Below are positions 17,536 through 25,716 of a stretch of DNA of 64,000 nt, piece by piece; positions within the stretch are counted from its first letter, which is position 1; each line of letters begins with the position of its first letter. Below the pieces are notes generated by a model, which was not told the origin of the DNA, searched no databases, and worked only from the letters and a program-made list of their open reading frames with translations. The translations under genes were made by a program, and so were the position numbers. The stretch is from Mycobacterium sp. ITM-2016-00317 (lineage in GTDB: Bacteria; Actinomycetota; Actinomycetes; Mycobacteriales; Mycobacteriaceae), in NCBI RefSeq assembly GCF_002968295.1, contig NZ_CP134399.1, positions 5,828,001 through 5,892,000 on the forward strand. Reading direction: 5' to 3'.

Positions 17536-18807
17536 TCACGGATAGAGTCCCCGAAGCCGGTGCGCCTGGGCGACGGTCTCCACAGCCAGGACGGTCGCCG
17601 CTTTGCGCAATGAGATCTGCCTCTTCTCAGCGCATTCGGTGACCGTCTGCCATGCCCGCAGCATCCTGGTCTTGAGCCGCGCCTCGACCTCGGTCGCGCT
17701 CCACCAGTACGCCTGGTTGGCCTGCACCCACTCGAAATAGGACACGACCACACCGCCGGCATTGGCCAGGATGTCGGGCACCACCAGGACGTCGCGCTCG
17801 GCGAGGATCCGGTCGGCCTCTGCGGTGGTCGGGCCGTTGGCGCCCTCGACCACCACCGTCGCCTGGACGCGCTGCGCGTTCTCGGCGTGCAGGACGCCTT
17901 CCACCGCCGCGGGCACCAACAGATCGACGTCGAGTTCGAGGACCCGGTCGCCGTCGATGACGTCGGCGCCGGCGAAGCCGGTGACCGTACCGCAGGCGGC
18001 GGCGTGCCGGTCCAGAGCGGCGAGGTCCAGGCCGCGGTCGTCGTACAGTGCGCCGTACTCGTCGCTCACCGCGACCACCCGCACGCCGAGGTCCTGCAGC
18101 AGCAGGGCCGCTCCCCTGCCGACCTTGCCGAACCCCTGCACGGCCGCCGTGGCGGCCTCCGGTTTGATACCCCGGCTGCGCAGCGCCTCCAACGCGACGT
18201 CCACGATGCCCTGCGACGTGGCATTGGCGCGACCGAGAGAACCGCCGAGCGACAACGGCTTACCGGTCACGACGCCGAGAGTGGTGTGGCCACGGTTGAC
18301 CGAGACGGTGTCCATGATCCAGGCCATGGTCTGCTCATCGGTGCCGATGTCCGGGGCCGGGATGTCCCGTTCCGGTCCGATGACGGGCAGGATCTCGCTG
18401 GTGTACCGCCGGGTCACCCGCTCCAGTTCGGCGACGGAGTACATCCTCGGGTCGATGCGCACGCCGCCCTTCGCGCCGCCGTAGGGCACGTCGATCAGCG
18501 CGCATTTCCAGGTCATCCACATCGCCAGCGCCCGCACCTCGTCCAGGTCGACGTTCGGGCTGTACCGAAGTCCACCCTTGGCCGGCCCCCGGGACAGATT
18601 GTGCTGGACCCGGTGCCCTTCCAGCACCTCGATGTCACCGCTGTCGCGCCGTAGTGGGATGCTGACGGTGACCTCGCGCCGGGGGCGGCCGAGGATCGCC
18701 ACCATGCCGTCGTCGAAGCCGAGAATGTCTGCGGCATCGCGTAATTGCTGCTGTGCGTCGCCGAGCGGGTCGGCTCGAACTGCGGTGAGGATGCTGCTGG
18801 AGGGCAT
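17536..18807 (-). CDS. Glu/Leu/Phe/Val dehydrogenase (glutamate dehydrogenase type)
   Basis: NAD(P)-dependent amino-acid dehydrogenase of 423 residues, the length of hexameric bacterial glutamate dehydrogenases. The first domain has RGPAKGGLR near residue 73 and the catalytic Lys in PYGGAKGGVR (K113). The Rossmann domain has VQGFGKVG, and LANAGGVVVSYFEWVQ follows. It would regenerate 2-oxoglutarate and release ammonia after transamination by the enzyme at 11624. The ATG at 18807 is supported by the conserved N-terminus. Upstream frame extensions overlap the divergent promoter region. Confidence 0.9.
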   Translation of the reverse strand: MPSSSILTAVRADPLGDAQQQLRDAADILGFDDGMVAILGRPRREVTVSIPLRRDSGDIEVLEGHRVQHNLSRGPAKGGLRYSPNVDLDEVRALAMWMTWKCALIDVPYGGAKGGVRIDPRMYSVAELERVTRRYTSEILPVIGPERDIPAPDIGTDEQTMAWIMDTVSVNRGHTTLGVVTGKPLSLGGSLGRANATSQGIVDVALEALRSRGIKPEAATAAVQGFGKVGRGAALLLQDLGVRVVAVSDEYGALYDDRGLDLAALDRHAAACGTVTGFAGADVIDGDRVLELDVDLLVPAAVEGVLHAENAQRVQATVVVEGANGPTTAEADRILAERDVLVVPDILANAGGVVVSYFEWVQANQAYWWSATEVEARLKTRMLRAWQTVTECAEKRQISLRKAATVLAVETVAQAHRLRGLYP

Positions 18808-18869
18808 TGTCGTCTCTCGGTCGGTTCGGATTTCGCCCAAGTGTGTTCCCGGGGCGACGACGAGGACCG

Positions 18870-18884
18870 TGTCACTTTGGCACA
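18870..18884. promoter_or_regulatory. Inverted repeat TGTCAC-N3-GGCACA
   Basis: Related to the island motif but with a three-base spacer. It lies next to the 17-base copy at 18903 in the divergent gap between the glutamate-type dehydrogenase and the luciferase-like monooxygenase. Two sites here would suit strong two-way activation. Confidence 0.35.
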
Positions 18885-18902
18885 GAGGTCGCCGCGGGGC
18901 AG

Positions 18903-18919
18903 TGCCCCAAGGTGGGACA
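18903..18919. promoter_or_regulatory. Strong inverted repeat TGCCCC-N5-GGGACA, candidate activator site
   Basis: Arms complementary at five of six positions in the 6+5+6 layout. It lies 96 bases upstream of the glutamate-type dehydrogenase start and 74 bases upstream of the luciferase-like monooxygenase start, so it can serve both the GDH-UxaA and the LLM-ALDH-SDR units. Confidence 0.58.
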
Positions 18920-18992
18920 GTTCGGCCGCCCCGAGCACGCCGAGACTTTGACACGCATCCAAAGGTGTAACGAATCTCGTTTAGGAGGACAC

Positions 18993-20123
18993 ATGGATAT
19001 CGGCTTGTTCGTGGTGCCGTTCCGGGCTCCTCAGACCGACCTGTATCAGGGGTTTGAGTGGGACATGCAGTGTATTCGATGGGCGGAGGAATTCGGCCTG
19101 TCCGAGGTGTGGGTGGCTGAGCACTCCACGATGCGCTGGGAACCGGTCTGCAGCCCGGAAATGTACCTCGCCGCGGCCGCGGTGCAGACCAAGCGGATCA
19201 AGCTGGCGACCGGTGCCAACGTCCCCGCTCACCACAACCCGATGGCGCTGGCCTACCGGTTGATGCAGCTGGACATGATGTCGGGAGGCCGTCTGATCGT
19301 CGGACTCGGCGCCGGCGCCTACGCCACCGACCAGCTCCTGCACGGCAACGACAATCCTCCGGCGAAGATGCGTGAGGCCGTCGAGATCATGCAGCTGGTG
19401 TGGACGAAGAAGGGCCCCTTCAAGTACGAAGGCGAGTACTGGTCCTTCGAGATCCCCGGTTACGACGAGGTCCAGCAGGGCCCCTTCATGGAGCCCGTGC
19501 AGAAGCCGCACCCGCCCCTGGCGATGGCCGGTCTGTCCGAGCTGTCCGGCACTCTGAAGCAGGCCGGAAAGCTGGGACACATCCCGATGAGCTTCAATGT
19601 CGGCCGCGAATACCTGGCCGGACACTGGTACCGCTACATGGAGGGCGCCGAGGCTGCCGGCAATGTCGCCGACCGCAATCAGTGGCGCGTCGCGCACAAT
19701 ATCCTGGTCGCCGACACCGACGAAGAAGCCATGGACCTGTGCGTCAACGGCGCCATGGGCCAGACCTACCGGGAGTGGATGCTGCCCGGTTACGCCCGCG
19801 GCGGCATGCTCAAGAACATGGTGCCCGAACTCGGTGTCGACAAGGCCGAGGATGTGCCGATCGACTACCTGGCCCGGGAGAAGTGGCTGGTCGGTTCTCC
19901 CGACACCGTGGTGGAGAAGCTGAAGAAGGATCTTGAGGCGTCCGGCGGTTTCGGGACGATCATCACGTTCACCTTCGACTACCTCGATCAGCCCGAACGG
20001 TACAAGCGTCACTTCGAACTGCTCGGCACCGAGGTGATCCCGCGGATCAAGGACATCACTTTCCGGACTGAGACCCTCGCTGAACTGCCGGTCCCCGAGG
20101 GCCTGCAGCCGGCCAACGCCTAA
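18993..20123 (+). CDS. Luciferase-like (LLM class) flavin-dependent monooxygenase
   Basis: Two-component FMN-dependent monooxygenase of 376 residues with a bacterial-luciferase-type TIM barrel. Characteristic segments are EEFGLSEVWVAEH, KLATGANVPAHHNP and GGRLIVGLGAGAYATD. The ATG at 18993 follows an AGGAGG site. Length and pattern resemble limonene 1,2-monooxygenase and type II Baeyer-Villiger enzymes more than alkanesulfonate monooxygenase SsuD. Reduced FMN would come from the flavin reductase at 5340. It is probably the first enzyme of the island pathway and heads a unit with an aldehyde dehydrogenase and an SDR. Confidence 0.88.
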   Translation: MDIGLFVVPFRAPQTDLYQGFEWDMQCIRWAEEFGLSEVWVAEHSTMRWEPVCSPEMYLAAAAVQTKRIKLATGANVPAHHNPMALAYRLMQLDMMSGGRLIVGLGAGAYATDQLLHGNDNPPAKMREAVEIMQLVWTKKGPFKYEGEYWSFEIPGYDEVQQGPFMEPVQKPHPPLAMAGLSELSGTLKQAGKLGHIPMSFNVGREYLAGHWYRYMEGAEAAGNVADRNQWRVAHNILVADTDEEAMDLCVNGAMGQTYREWMLPGYARGGMLKNMVPELGVDKAEDVPIDYLAREKWLVGSPDTVVEKLKKDLEASGGFGTIITFTFDYLDQPERYKRHFELLGTEVIPRIKDITFRTETLAELPVPEGLQPANA

Positions 20124-20137
20124 CCGGCGCCCCGCAT

Positions 20138-20180
20138 CGGCAGGCAATCGCAGAACACCCGTCTCCGCGATTGCCTGCCG
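20138..20180. terminator. Hairpin between LLM and aldehyde dehydrogenase genes
   Basis: Perfect 14-base inverted repeat (arms 20138-20151 and 20167-20180, 15-base loop) in the 111-base gap between two co-directional genes. It may be a partial terminator or an mRNA-stabilising stem that lowers expression of the downstream genes relative to the monooxygenase. Confidence 0.5.
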
Positions 20181-20234
20181 CTTGCGTATCCGGCCGGGAC
20201 GCCTCGGTCACAACACGATTCACGAGAAGGACAC

Positions 20235-21764
20235 ATGAGCGTCACCACCACCCAGCAGACATACGCCGCCGCCCTCACCGAGCTCCGTAATGCCGATCCG
20301 ACGATCGTGCCGCACGTGATCGGCGGCAAGGAGTACTTCGACGGAGCGCTGATCGAGCGCGAGGATCCGTGCGATCCGCGCCGCATCGTGAGCGGCTGCC
20401 ATGAGGCCCCGGCCGAACTGGTGCAACTCGCCGTCGACACCAGCCGCGCCGCGCAGCGCGAATGGGCCAGAGTGCCCGTCGCCGAGCGTGCGGCCCGGGT
20501 GCGCCGGGCCATCGATCACGCCATCGAGCACCGCGATGAATTTGCACTGCGGCTTTCGCTGGAGCTCGGAAAGTCCTACGCCGCGGCCGTCGGCGAGGTG
20601 GAGGAGACCCTGCAGTTCCTCCGCATCTACCCCGACATGGTGGAACAGCCCCACGCTTTCGAAGACGAGGTTCTGCAGCCGGCCGCGCTGCCCGCGCAGT
20701 CGCTGCTGCGGCCCTATGGCGTCTTCGCCATCATCACACCGTTCAACTACCCGATCCCGCTGGCGGCGGGCCCGGCCATCGCGGCCGTGCTGGCGGGCAA
20801 CGGTGCGGTGATCAAGAGCGACCAGCATGCGCCATGGGCCGTACAGGCGGCCTACGAACTTTTCGCGGCGATGGATCTGCCGACGGGCCTGGTGAACATC
20901 GTCCATGGCGGTGACGCCGCGGGTAAGGCCCTGGTCGCCGCCGACGTCGACGGCATCTCGTTCGTCGGCTCAGCGGAAGCCGGCGCCTCGATCATGCGAC
21001 AGGTCGCCGCCGGACCTTACATGCGCCCGGTGATCGCCGAGATGGGCGGCAAGAACCCCGTCATCGTCACCGACACCGCCGACCTCGAGCTGGCCGCGGA
21101 CGGAATCATCTTCTCCTCCTTCGATGTCGCGGGCCAGAAGTGCTCCGGTCTGTCGCGCGTTCTGGTGACGCCCGGCGTCCGCGCGCGGCTGACCGAACTG
21201 GTCGTCGAGCGTGCCGCTGCGGTGAAGTACGCCGACCCCACCCATCCCGACGCGTACGCGGGTCCGCTGGTCAACAAGGAAGCCGTGGACCGTTACGTAA
21301 AGGTGGTCGCCGACGCGCGCGCGGCCGGTTTCACCGTGGCTGGCGGTGAGCGGCTGGATGATCACGGCTACTTCGTGCAGCCGACCGTCGTCCGCGACGT
21401 TCCCGAGGATCACTGGCTGGCACGCACCGAGCACTTCGTGCCGCTGGTGACGATCAGCGAGGTGGCCTCGTTCGAGGAAGCGCTCGCTGCGGCCAACGAC
21501 AGTGACCTCGGTCTGTCGGCCGGCATCTACACCGGGAGCCGTGAGGAGGCCCGGAGGTTCCTCGACGAGATGGAAGCCGGCTGCATCAACGTCAACGCCA
21601 AGGGCCATGCCGTCACCGGCTGGTGGCCGGGCGATCAGACGTTCGGCGGCTGGAAGGGCAGTGGGTCCACCGGCAAGCAGGCCTACGGCAAGTGGTACGT
21701 GCAGCAGTTCGCCCGGGAGCAGGCCCGCAAGATCTCCGTCGAGTTCAAGGACCTCCTCGACTGA
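20235..21764 (+). CDS. Aldehyde dehydrogenase
   Basis: NAD(P)-dependent aldehyde dehydrogenase of 509 residues with N171 in PFNYP, E269 in AEMGGKNPV and C303 in GQKCSGLSR. It is the closest relative in the window of the truncated gene at 1-313 and clearly differs from the enzyme at 10074. It follows the luciferase-like monooxygenase, whose oxidation could produce the aldehyde. The ATG at 20235 has an AGAAGGA site seven bases upstream. Confidence 0.9.
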   Translation: MSVTTTQQTYAAALTELRNADPTIVPHVIGGKEYFDGALIEREDPCDPRRIVSGCHEAPAELVQLAVDTSRAAQREWARVPVAERAARVRRAIDHAIEHRDEFALRLSLELGKSYAAAVGEVEETLQFLRIYPDMVEQPHAFEDEVLQPAALPAQSLLRPYGVFAIITPFNYPIPLAAGPAIAAVLAGNGAVIKSDQHAPWAVQAAYELFAAMDLPTGLVNIVHGGDAAGKALVAADVDGISFVGSAEAGASIMRQVAAGPYMRPVIAEMGGKNPVIVTDTADLELAADGIIFSSFDVAGQKCSGLSRVLVTPGVRARLTELVVERAAAVKYADPTHPDAYAGPLVNKEAVDRYVKVVADARAAGFTVAGGERLDDHGYFVQPTVVRDVPEDHWLARTEHFVPLVTISEVASFEEALAAANDSDLGLSAGIYTGSREEARRFLDEMEAGCINVNAKGHAVTGWWPGDQTFGGWKGSGSTGKQAYGKWYVQQFAREQARKISVEFKDLLD

Positions 21765-21806
21765 CCGTCGCACCAACGCGAGGACACTGAGCCGAAAGGA
21801 AAACTG

Positions 21807-22544
21807 ATGGGCCGATTGGACGGCAAAGTCGCCATCGTCACCGGTGGGGCCCGCGGTATGGGCGCCTCGCACGCCCGCACCTTCGTCCGCGAGGGCGCCT
21901 CGGTGGTGATCACCGACCGCCTGGCGGACGAAGGTCGCGCCCTTGCCACCGAATTGGGCGAGCGCGCCCTGTTCATCGAGGCCGATGTCACGAGCGCGGA
22001 CTCGTGGGCGCAGATCGTCGCCGCCGCGGAGCAGAAGTTCGGCACCCCCACGGTGCTGGTGAACAACGCCGGGATCTTGCAGATCCATCGCGTCGACGAT
22101 TGCACCGAAGCCGACTTCCGGCGCATCCTGGAAGTCAACGTGATGGGCGTGTTCCACGGCATGCAGGCCGTGATCCCGGGCATGAAAAAGGCTGGGGGCG
22201 GCTCGATCGTGAACATCGCATCGATCAACAGCGTGGTCGGTGCGCAGGGCATCTTCGGTTACGGCGCTTCGAAATTCGCCGTGCGCGGGATGACGAAGTG
22301 CGCGGCGTTGGAGCTGGCGGAGCAGAACATCCGGGTGAACTCGGTGCATCCCGGCGACATCTCCACCCCGATGATCGACGAGATGGCCGAGAACGGCACC
22401 GTGCTGACCGCCGACATCGTGCCGATGAAACGCTTCGGGCAGCCGTCCGAGGTCTCAGCGGTGGTGCTCTTCCTGGCCTCCGATGAGTCCAGTTTCGTCA
22501 CCGGAGGCGATTACGCCGTCGACGGAGGATTCCTGGCGTCCTGA
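21807..22544 (+). CDS. SDR-family oxidoreductase
   Basis: Classical short-chain dehydrogenase of 245 residues. The cofactor loop TGGARGMGASHA is at residues 12-23, NNAGI at 86-90, and the catalytic residues are S139, Y152 (GYGASK) and K156. It lacks the mycofactocin-type insertion, so free NAD(P) exchange is expected. It resembles 3-alpha/20-beta-hydroxysteroid and cyclohexanol-type dehydrogenases; the substrate is unknown. It is the last gene of the LLM-ALDH-SDR unit, 42 bases after the aldehyde dehydrogenase, and is followed by a good terminator. Confidence 0.88.
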   Translation: MGRLDGKVAIVTGGARGMGASHARTFVREGASVVITDRLADEGRALATELGERALFIEADVTSADSWAQIVAAAEQKFGTPTVLVNNAGILQIHRVDDCTEADFRRILEVNVMGVFHGMQAVIPGMKKAGGGSIVNIASINSVVGAQGIFGYGASKFAVRGMTKCAALELAEQNIRVNSVHPGDISTPMIDEMAENGTVLTADIVPMKRFGQPSEVSAVVLFLASDESSFVTGGDYAVDGGFLAS

Positions 22545-22564
22545 TCGAGGCTTTCACGGGCTCG

Positions 22565-22591
22565 GCCCCGCAGCGGATTCCGCTGCGGGGC
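22565..22591 (+). terminator. Rho-independent terminator after SDR
   Basis: Twelve-base GC-rich stem (22565-22576 and 22580-22591) with a three-base loop, followed by a T-rich tail. It lies 20 bases after the SDR stop and closes the LLM-ALDH-SDR transcription unit. Confidence 0.8.
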
Positions 22592-22668
22592 TGACTTTTC
22601 GGTGCGTCTCAGATCCATCGTCATCACGAGGCTGTGGCAGCTGGCGCACAGACGTCGGAAGGTGGGAG

Positions 22669-22858
22669 ATGACAGAAGAATCCAGCTCGTGGCGTGTCGA
22701 CGCGCATTGTCTCCGCGAGGACGCGGCGATGTTCTTCCATCCCGACGGGGAGCGCGGCACCGTTCGACATCTGGGGCGGAACGGAAGAGGAGCGCAGCGG
22801 ACTGCTGCCGGCACGGGTGGTCAATCTGCGTACTCACCGAGCACACGCCCCGAAATGA
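22669..22858 (+). pseudogene. WhiB-family regulator remnant with internal deletion
   Basis: The frame from ATG 22669 encodes a typical WhiB N-terminus, with the first Cys in DAHCLREDAAMFFHPDGERG. It then runs directly into the WhiB C-terminal signature IWGGTEEER, which is present but in another frame (from about 22768; stop at 22858). The middle segment that should carry the CxxC-x5-C iron-sulfur ligands is absent. It is therefore an internal deletion plus frame change, not a single-base error, and the product cannot bind the cluster. It sits between the SDR terminator and the APC permease gene. Confidence 0.75.
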
Positions 22859-22869
22859 CCGCCGATACA

Positions 22870-22909
22870 ACGCAACAGGCCCGGTGCATGAGCACCGGGC
22901 CTGTTGCGT
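22870..22909. terminator. Hairpin terminator after APC permease
   Basis: Perfect 18-base inverted repeat (arms 22870-22887 and 22892-22909) with a four-base loop, 33 bases beyond the stop of the minus-strand permease gene. It is symmetric, so it may act both ways. Confidence 0.8.
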
Positions 22910-22941
22910 ACGGCGGTCGGACCAGGGGGTCCGCAGGGGGG

Positions 22942-24396
22942 CTAGACCTTGGTCCGCCCGATCCGGTTGTAGATGTCAGGACGCGACTTCTTGAGGTAGA
23001 ACGCCGTGACCACACCGGCGACGAACACCAGCGCGATCAGGATCAGGAACAGCACCGACAGCGCCGTCGGGGTACCCAGCAACATGTTGAAGTTCGCGAT
23101 CGACAGCGCGATCACCACGCCGAGGCCCAGGGTCGCCAGGGCAGGGGCGATGAGACCGGACCACGCCGGGGCCGGGTTTCCGGGCCGTCGGAAGTGCACG
23201 ATCACCGCGACGCTGGTGAACAGCATCAGGATCATCAGGCTCATCGCGCCGATACCGGCGGCCCGGCCGTAGAACATGCCCGGGTCGAAGCCGATGATCG
23301 CGGCCAGCAGCAGCACCACTGCGGTGGCCACGCTGGTGGTGACCGACGCCTTGTACGGCGAGTGCTGCTTCGGATGCACAGAGCCCAGGTACGTCGGCGC
23401 TGCCTTGTCGACACCCAGGTTGTACAGGTAGCGGGACATGATGTTGTGGGTGGCCAGGGTGGAAGCAAAGATCGAGGTCAGCAGGAATACACCCACGATG
23501 TCCTTGAACACCACGCCGAGCAGGGACGCAAAGGCGCCCGGGAACATGTCGGCCGGTGTGTTCTCCGCCTGGTCCATCGCCGAATCTGCGCCGACGGTGT
23601 TGATCAGCATCCAGGTGGTCAGGCAGTAGAAGATGCCGATGAATCCGACGGACAGGTAGGTGGCCCGGGGGATCGTCTTGTCGGGGTCCTTGGCTTCCTC
23701 ACGGAAGATCGCGGTGCCCTCGAAGCCGACGAACATCGAGATACAGAACAGGATGCCCAGGCCCATGCCGCCGTCGACGAACGCGCCGATTGTCAGCGGC
23801 TCCAGGCTGCGCCCGTCGGCGCCACCGTTGATGAAGGCCACCACATCGAAGGTCACCACGGCCAGCACCTCGAGGACCAGCAGCACCGCCAGGGTCTTGG
23901 CGGAGAACTGGATGCCCACGTAGCCGAAGATGCCGACGATCAGCGTCAGGATCGGTGCCAGCACGTACCACGGGATTGCCGGACCGCCGACCGACTCGAT
24001 GATGCCGCCGAGGGAGATGCCGAAGAAGCAGTTGATGCCGACGAGGATCGCCAGATAGCCGAAGCTGGCCAGATAGGCCGAACCCAGGCCCCACGTCTTG
24101 TTGATGCCGTGGGCGATGAACGCGTAGAACGCGCCGGGGTTGGGGATGCTGCGGCTCATCTTGACGTATCCGACGCTGAACAGCAGCAACAGGATCGTCG
24201 TGAACAGGAAGTTGATCGGCGCGCCGATGCCGCCGAACAGGATCACGACCGGCAGATAGCCCCACGCCACCGTGAGCGGTGAGGAGAACGCCATGACCGT
24301 GAAGGCGATCTCGAAGACGCCCATCTTGCCGCGCAGGCGGGGCTCCTGCCCGAGCATGTCCGGCAACGCGGTGCGCGTGCCGTCGTCAGTAACCAT
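22942..24396 (-). CDS. APC-family amino acid/polyamine permease
   Basis: Integral membrane transporter of 484 residues with about 12 predicted hydrophobic helices. It is related to the amino acid-polyamine-organocation superfamily (GabP/EAT type). The N-terminal helix has the unwound-helix pattern AFSSPLTVAWGYLP, followed by SRSIPNPGAFYAF, and GFEGTAIFREEAKDP lies mid-protein. The ATG at 24396 has an AGGAGG site upstream, and the longer frame before it is not needed. A TGTGCC/GAGACA repeat 134 bases upstream ties it to the island, so it is the likely importer of the amine or amino-acid-like substrate. Confidence 0.88.
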   Translation of the reverse strand: MVTDDGTRTALPDMLGQEPRLRGKMGVFEIAFTVMAFSSPLTVAWGYLPVVILFGGIGAPINFLFTTILLLLFSVGYVKMSRSIPNPGAFYAFIAHGINKTWGLGSAYLASFGYLAILVGINCFFGISLGGIIESVGGPAIPWYVLAPILTLIVGIFGYVGIQFSAKTLAVLLVLEVLAVVTFDVVAFINGGADGRSLEPLTIGAFVDGGMGLGILFCISMFVGFEGTAIFREEAKDPDKTIPRATYLSVGFIGIFYCLTTWMLINTVGADSAMDQAENTPADMFPGAFASLLGVVFKDIVGVFLLTSIFASTLATHNIMSRYLYNLGVDKAAPTYLGSVHPKQHSPYKASVTTSVATAVVLLLAAIIGFDPGMFYGRAAGIGAMSLMILMLFTSVAVIVHFRRPGNPAPAWSGLIAPALATLGLGVVIALSIANFNMLLGTPTALSVLFLILIALVFVAGVVTAFYLKKSRPDIYNRIGRTKV

Positions 24397-24529
24397 CGAT
24401 GACTGATCCTCCTGGTGCAACGGATACGGTCGCCACGCCTGGCGCTCACGGGCCGTCCGGGGAAACCATCCGTCGCATGAGCTCGCGCGTTGCGTTGGGC
24501 GAACGTACGTCGACGCATTCACGGCAAAC

Positions 24530-24546
24530 TGTGCCGAAACGAGACA
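24530..24546. promoter_or_regulatory. Inverted repeat TGTGCC-N5-GAGACA, candidate activator site
   Basis: Arms of the island motif in exact 6+5+6 layout, complementary at four of six positions, 134 bases upstream of the permease start. It places the transporter under the same predicted activator as the catabolic genes. Confidence 0.5.
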
Positions 24547-24632
24547 CGTGGCGACCACCGGGCCCATGTCACATAGTGAAATCAGCGGTTACCTGGTTGA
24601 TACACAGGATGCCATCGATGGGCGCTGCGCAG

Positions 24633-24660
24633 GTAGCCACGACGACGTGATAGTGGCTAC
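24633..24660 (-). terminator. Weak hairpin after D-2-hydroxyacid dehydrogenase
   Basis: Eight-base perfect inverted repeat with a 12-base loop, just beyond the stop (24670) of the minus-strand dehydrogenase gene. It is too weak to be sure of. Confidence 0.35.
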
Positions 24661-24669
24661 AGAGGCGCG

Positions 24670-25716
24670 TCAGTAGCCTGCGTCGTGGTCATAGACGTTC
24701 CGCAGCGGCTCGCCCCGCAGGTATCGGCGCAGGTTGTCGGTGAAGATCTCGACGATCTTGGCGTTCTCGGACGGCACGTTCGCCGCGGTGTGCGGGCTGA
24801 GGATCACGTTGTCGAGCGACCACAGTGCGGAGTCCGTGGGTAGCGGTTCGACCGCGGTGACATCAAGCACCGCTCCTCGCAGGCGCCCGGCACGGAGTTC
24901 ACCGATCATGGCGTGTTCGTCGATCGTCGCGCCGCGGCCGACGTTGACGATGACGGCCCCGTCGGGCAGCGCCGCGATCTCCGGGGCCGCGATCATCGCC
25001 TGCGTCTGGTCGGTGATCGGGGCGGCGACGATCAGGATGTCGGCTCTGTGCAGATGTCCGGGCAGCTCCTCAGAGGTGACGGCCTCGACGAACGGTGCGG
25101 CGACCGGGCGCCGCCTGCGGGTCACGCCGGTCGAGGTCACGCCGAAGACCTTCAGCATCTCGGCGATTCGGGTGCCGATTCGCCCTGCACCCACGACGAC
25201 GGCATTCCGCCCCGCCAGCTCGGACGCCGCGCCCTCCCGCCATATGCGTTCGGCACGGTCGGCCTCGAGGTCGGGCAGCCTCCGGGCGAAATAGAGGATG
25301 CCCGCCAGGACGAACTCGGCGAGCGGTCCGGCATGTACCCCGGAGGCGGTGGTGATCGTGAGTGGCCCGTGCCGTAAGCCCAGCGCCTCAACTCGGGCGC
25401 CCACGCCGGCCGATGTCGCCTGGACCCAGCGCAGTCGGGGCGACTGCGCCAGCGTGTCCTCCGGTCGCCGCCAGTCGAAGTCGAACATCACCTGCGCGCC
25501 GGCGAGCAGGGCACTCCATCGCTCGTGCTGCCCGGCATGTAGTGCGGGCGGGATACCTGCGTGGTCCCCGACCCAGCGCGGGGCCGGGAGTAGGTCCGGG
25601 TGGTAATGCACGCTGACCCGCGGATCCGTGGCGGCGATCCTGTCGACCAGCGCCTGGTCCAGATAGGAGGCGATCAATACATCGAGTTGGCTCGTCACCG
25701 GTCGGTCTGAATTCAT
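24670..25716 (-). CDS. D-2-hydroxyacid dehydrogenase family protein
   Basis: NAD(P)-dependent 2-hydroxyacid dehydrogenase of 348 residues, divergent from the one at 5905. The nucleotide-binding GAGRIG lies mid-protein, with catalytic Arg in NVGRGATID, Glu in AVEPLP and His in LSPHTAAN. The ATG at 25716 overlaps the YigZ stop by four bases (ATGA); a TTG six bases upstream is in frame but less likely. It is the last gene of the ANTAR-YigZ-dehydrogenase run. A weak island-type repeat upstream of that run (26691) hints that it belongs to the regulon. Confidence 0.85.
   Translation of the reverse strand: MNSDRPVTSQLDVLIASYLDQALVDRIAATDPRVSVHYHPDLLPAPRWVGDHAGIPPALHAGQHERWSALLAGAQVMFDFDWRRPEDTLAQSPRLRWVQATSAGVGARVEALGLRHGPLTITTASGVHAGPLAEFVLAGILYFARRLPDLEADRAERIWREGAASELAGRNAVVVGAGRIGTRIAEMLKVFGVTSTGVTRRRRPVAAPFVEAVTSEELPGHLHRADILIVAAPITDQTQAMIAAPEIAALPDGAVIVNVGRGATIDEHAMIGELRAGRLRGAVLDVTAVEPLPTDSALWSLDNVILSPHTAANVPSENAKIVEIFTDNLRRYLRGEPLRNVYDHDAGY

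Noticed and set aside
18993..20123. Alkanesulfonate monooxygenase SsuD
   Set aside because: The N-terminal and substrate-loop segments look like limonene/type II Baeyer-Villiger luciferase-family enzymes, and no SsuABC transporter is nearby.
22483..24282. 599-codon plus-strand frame
   Set aside because: Antisense shadow of the APC permease, rich in His, Asp and Arg as expected from high-GC complementary codons.
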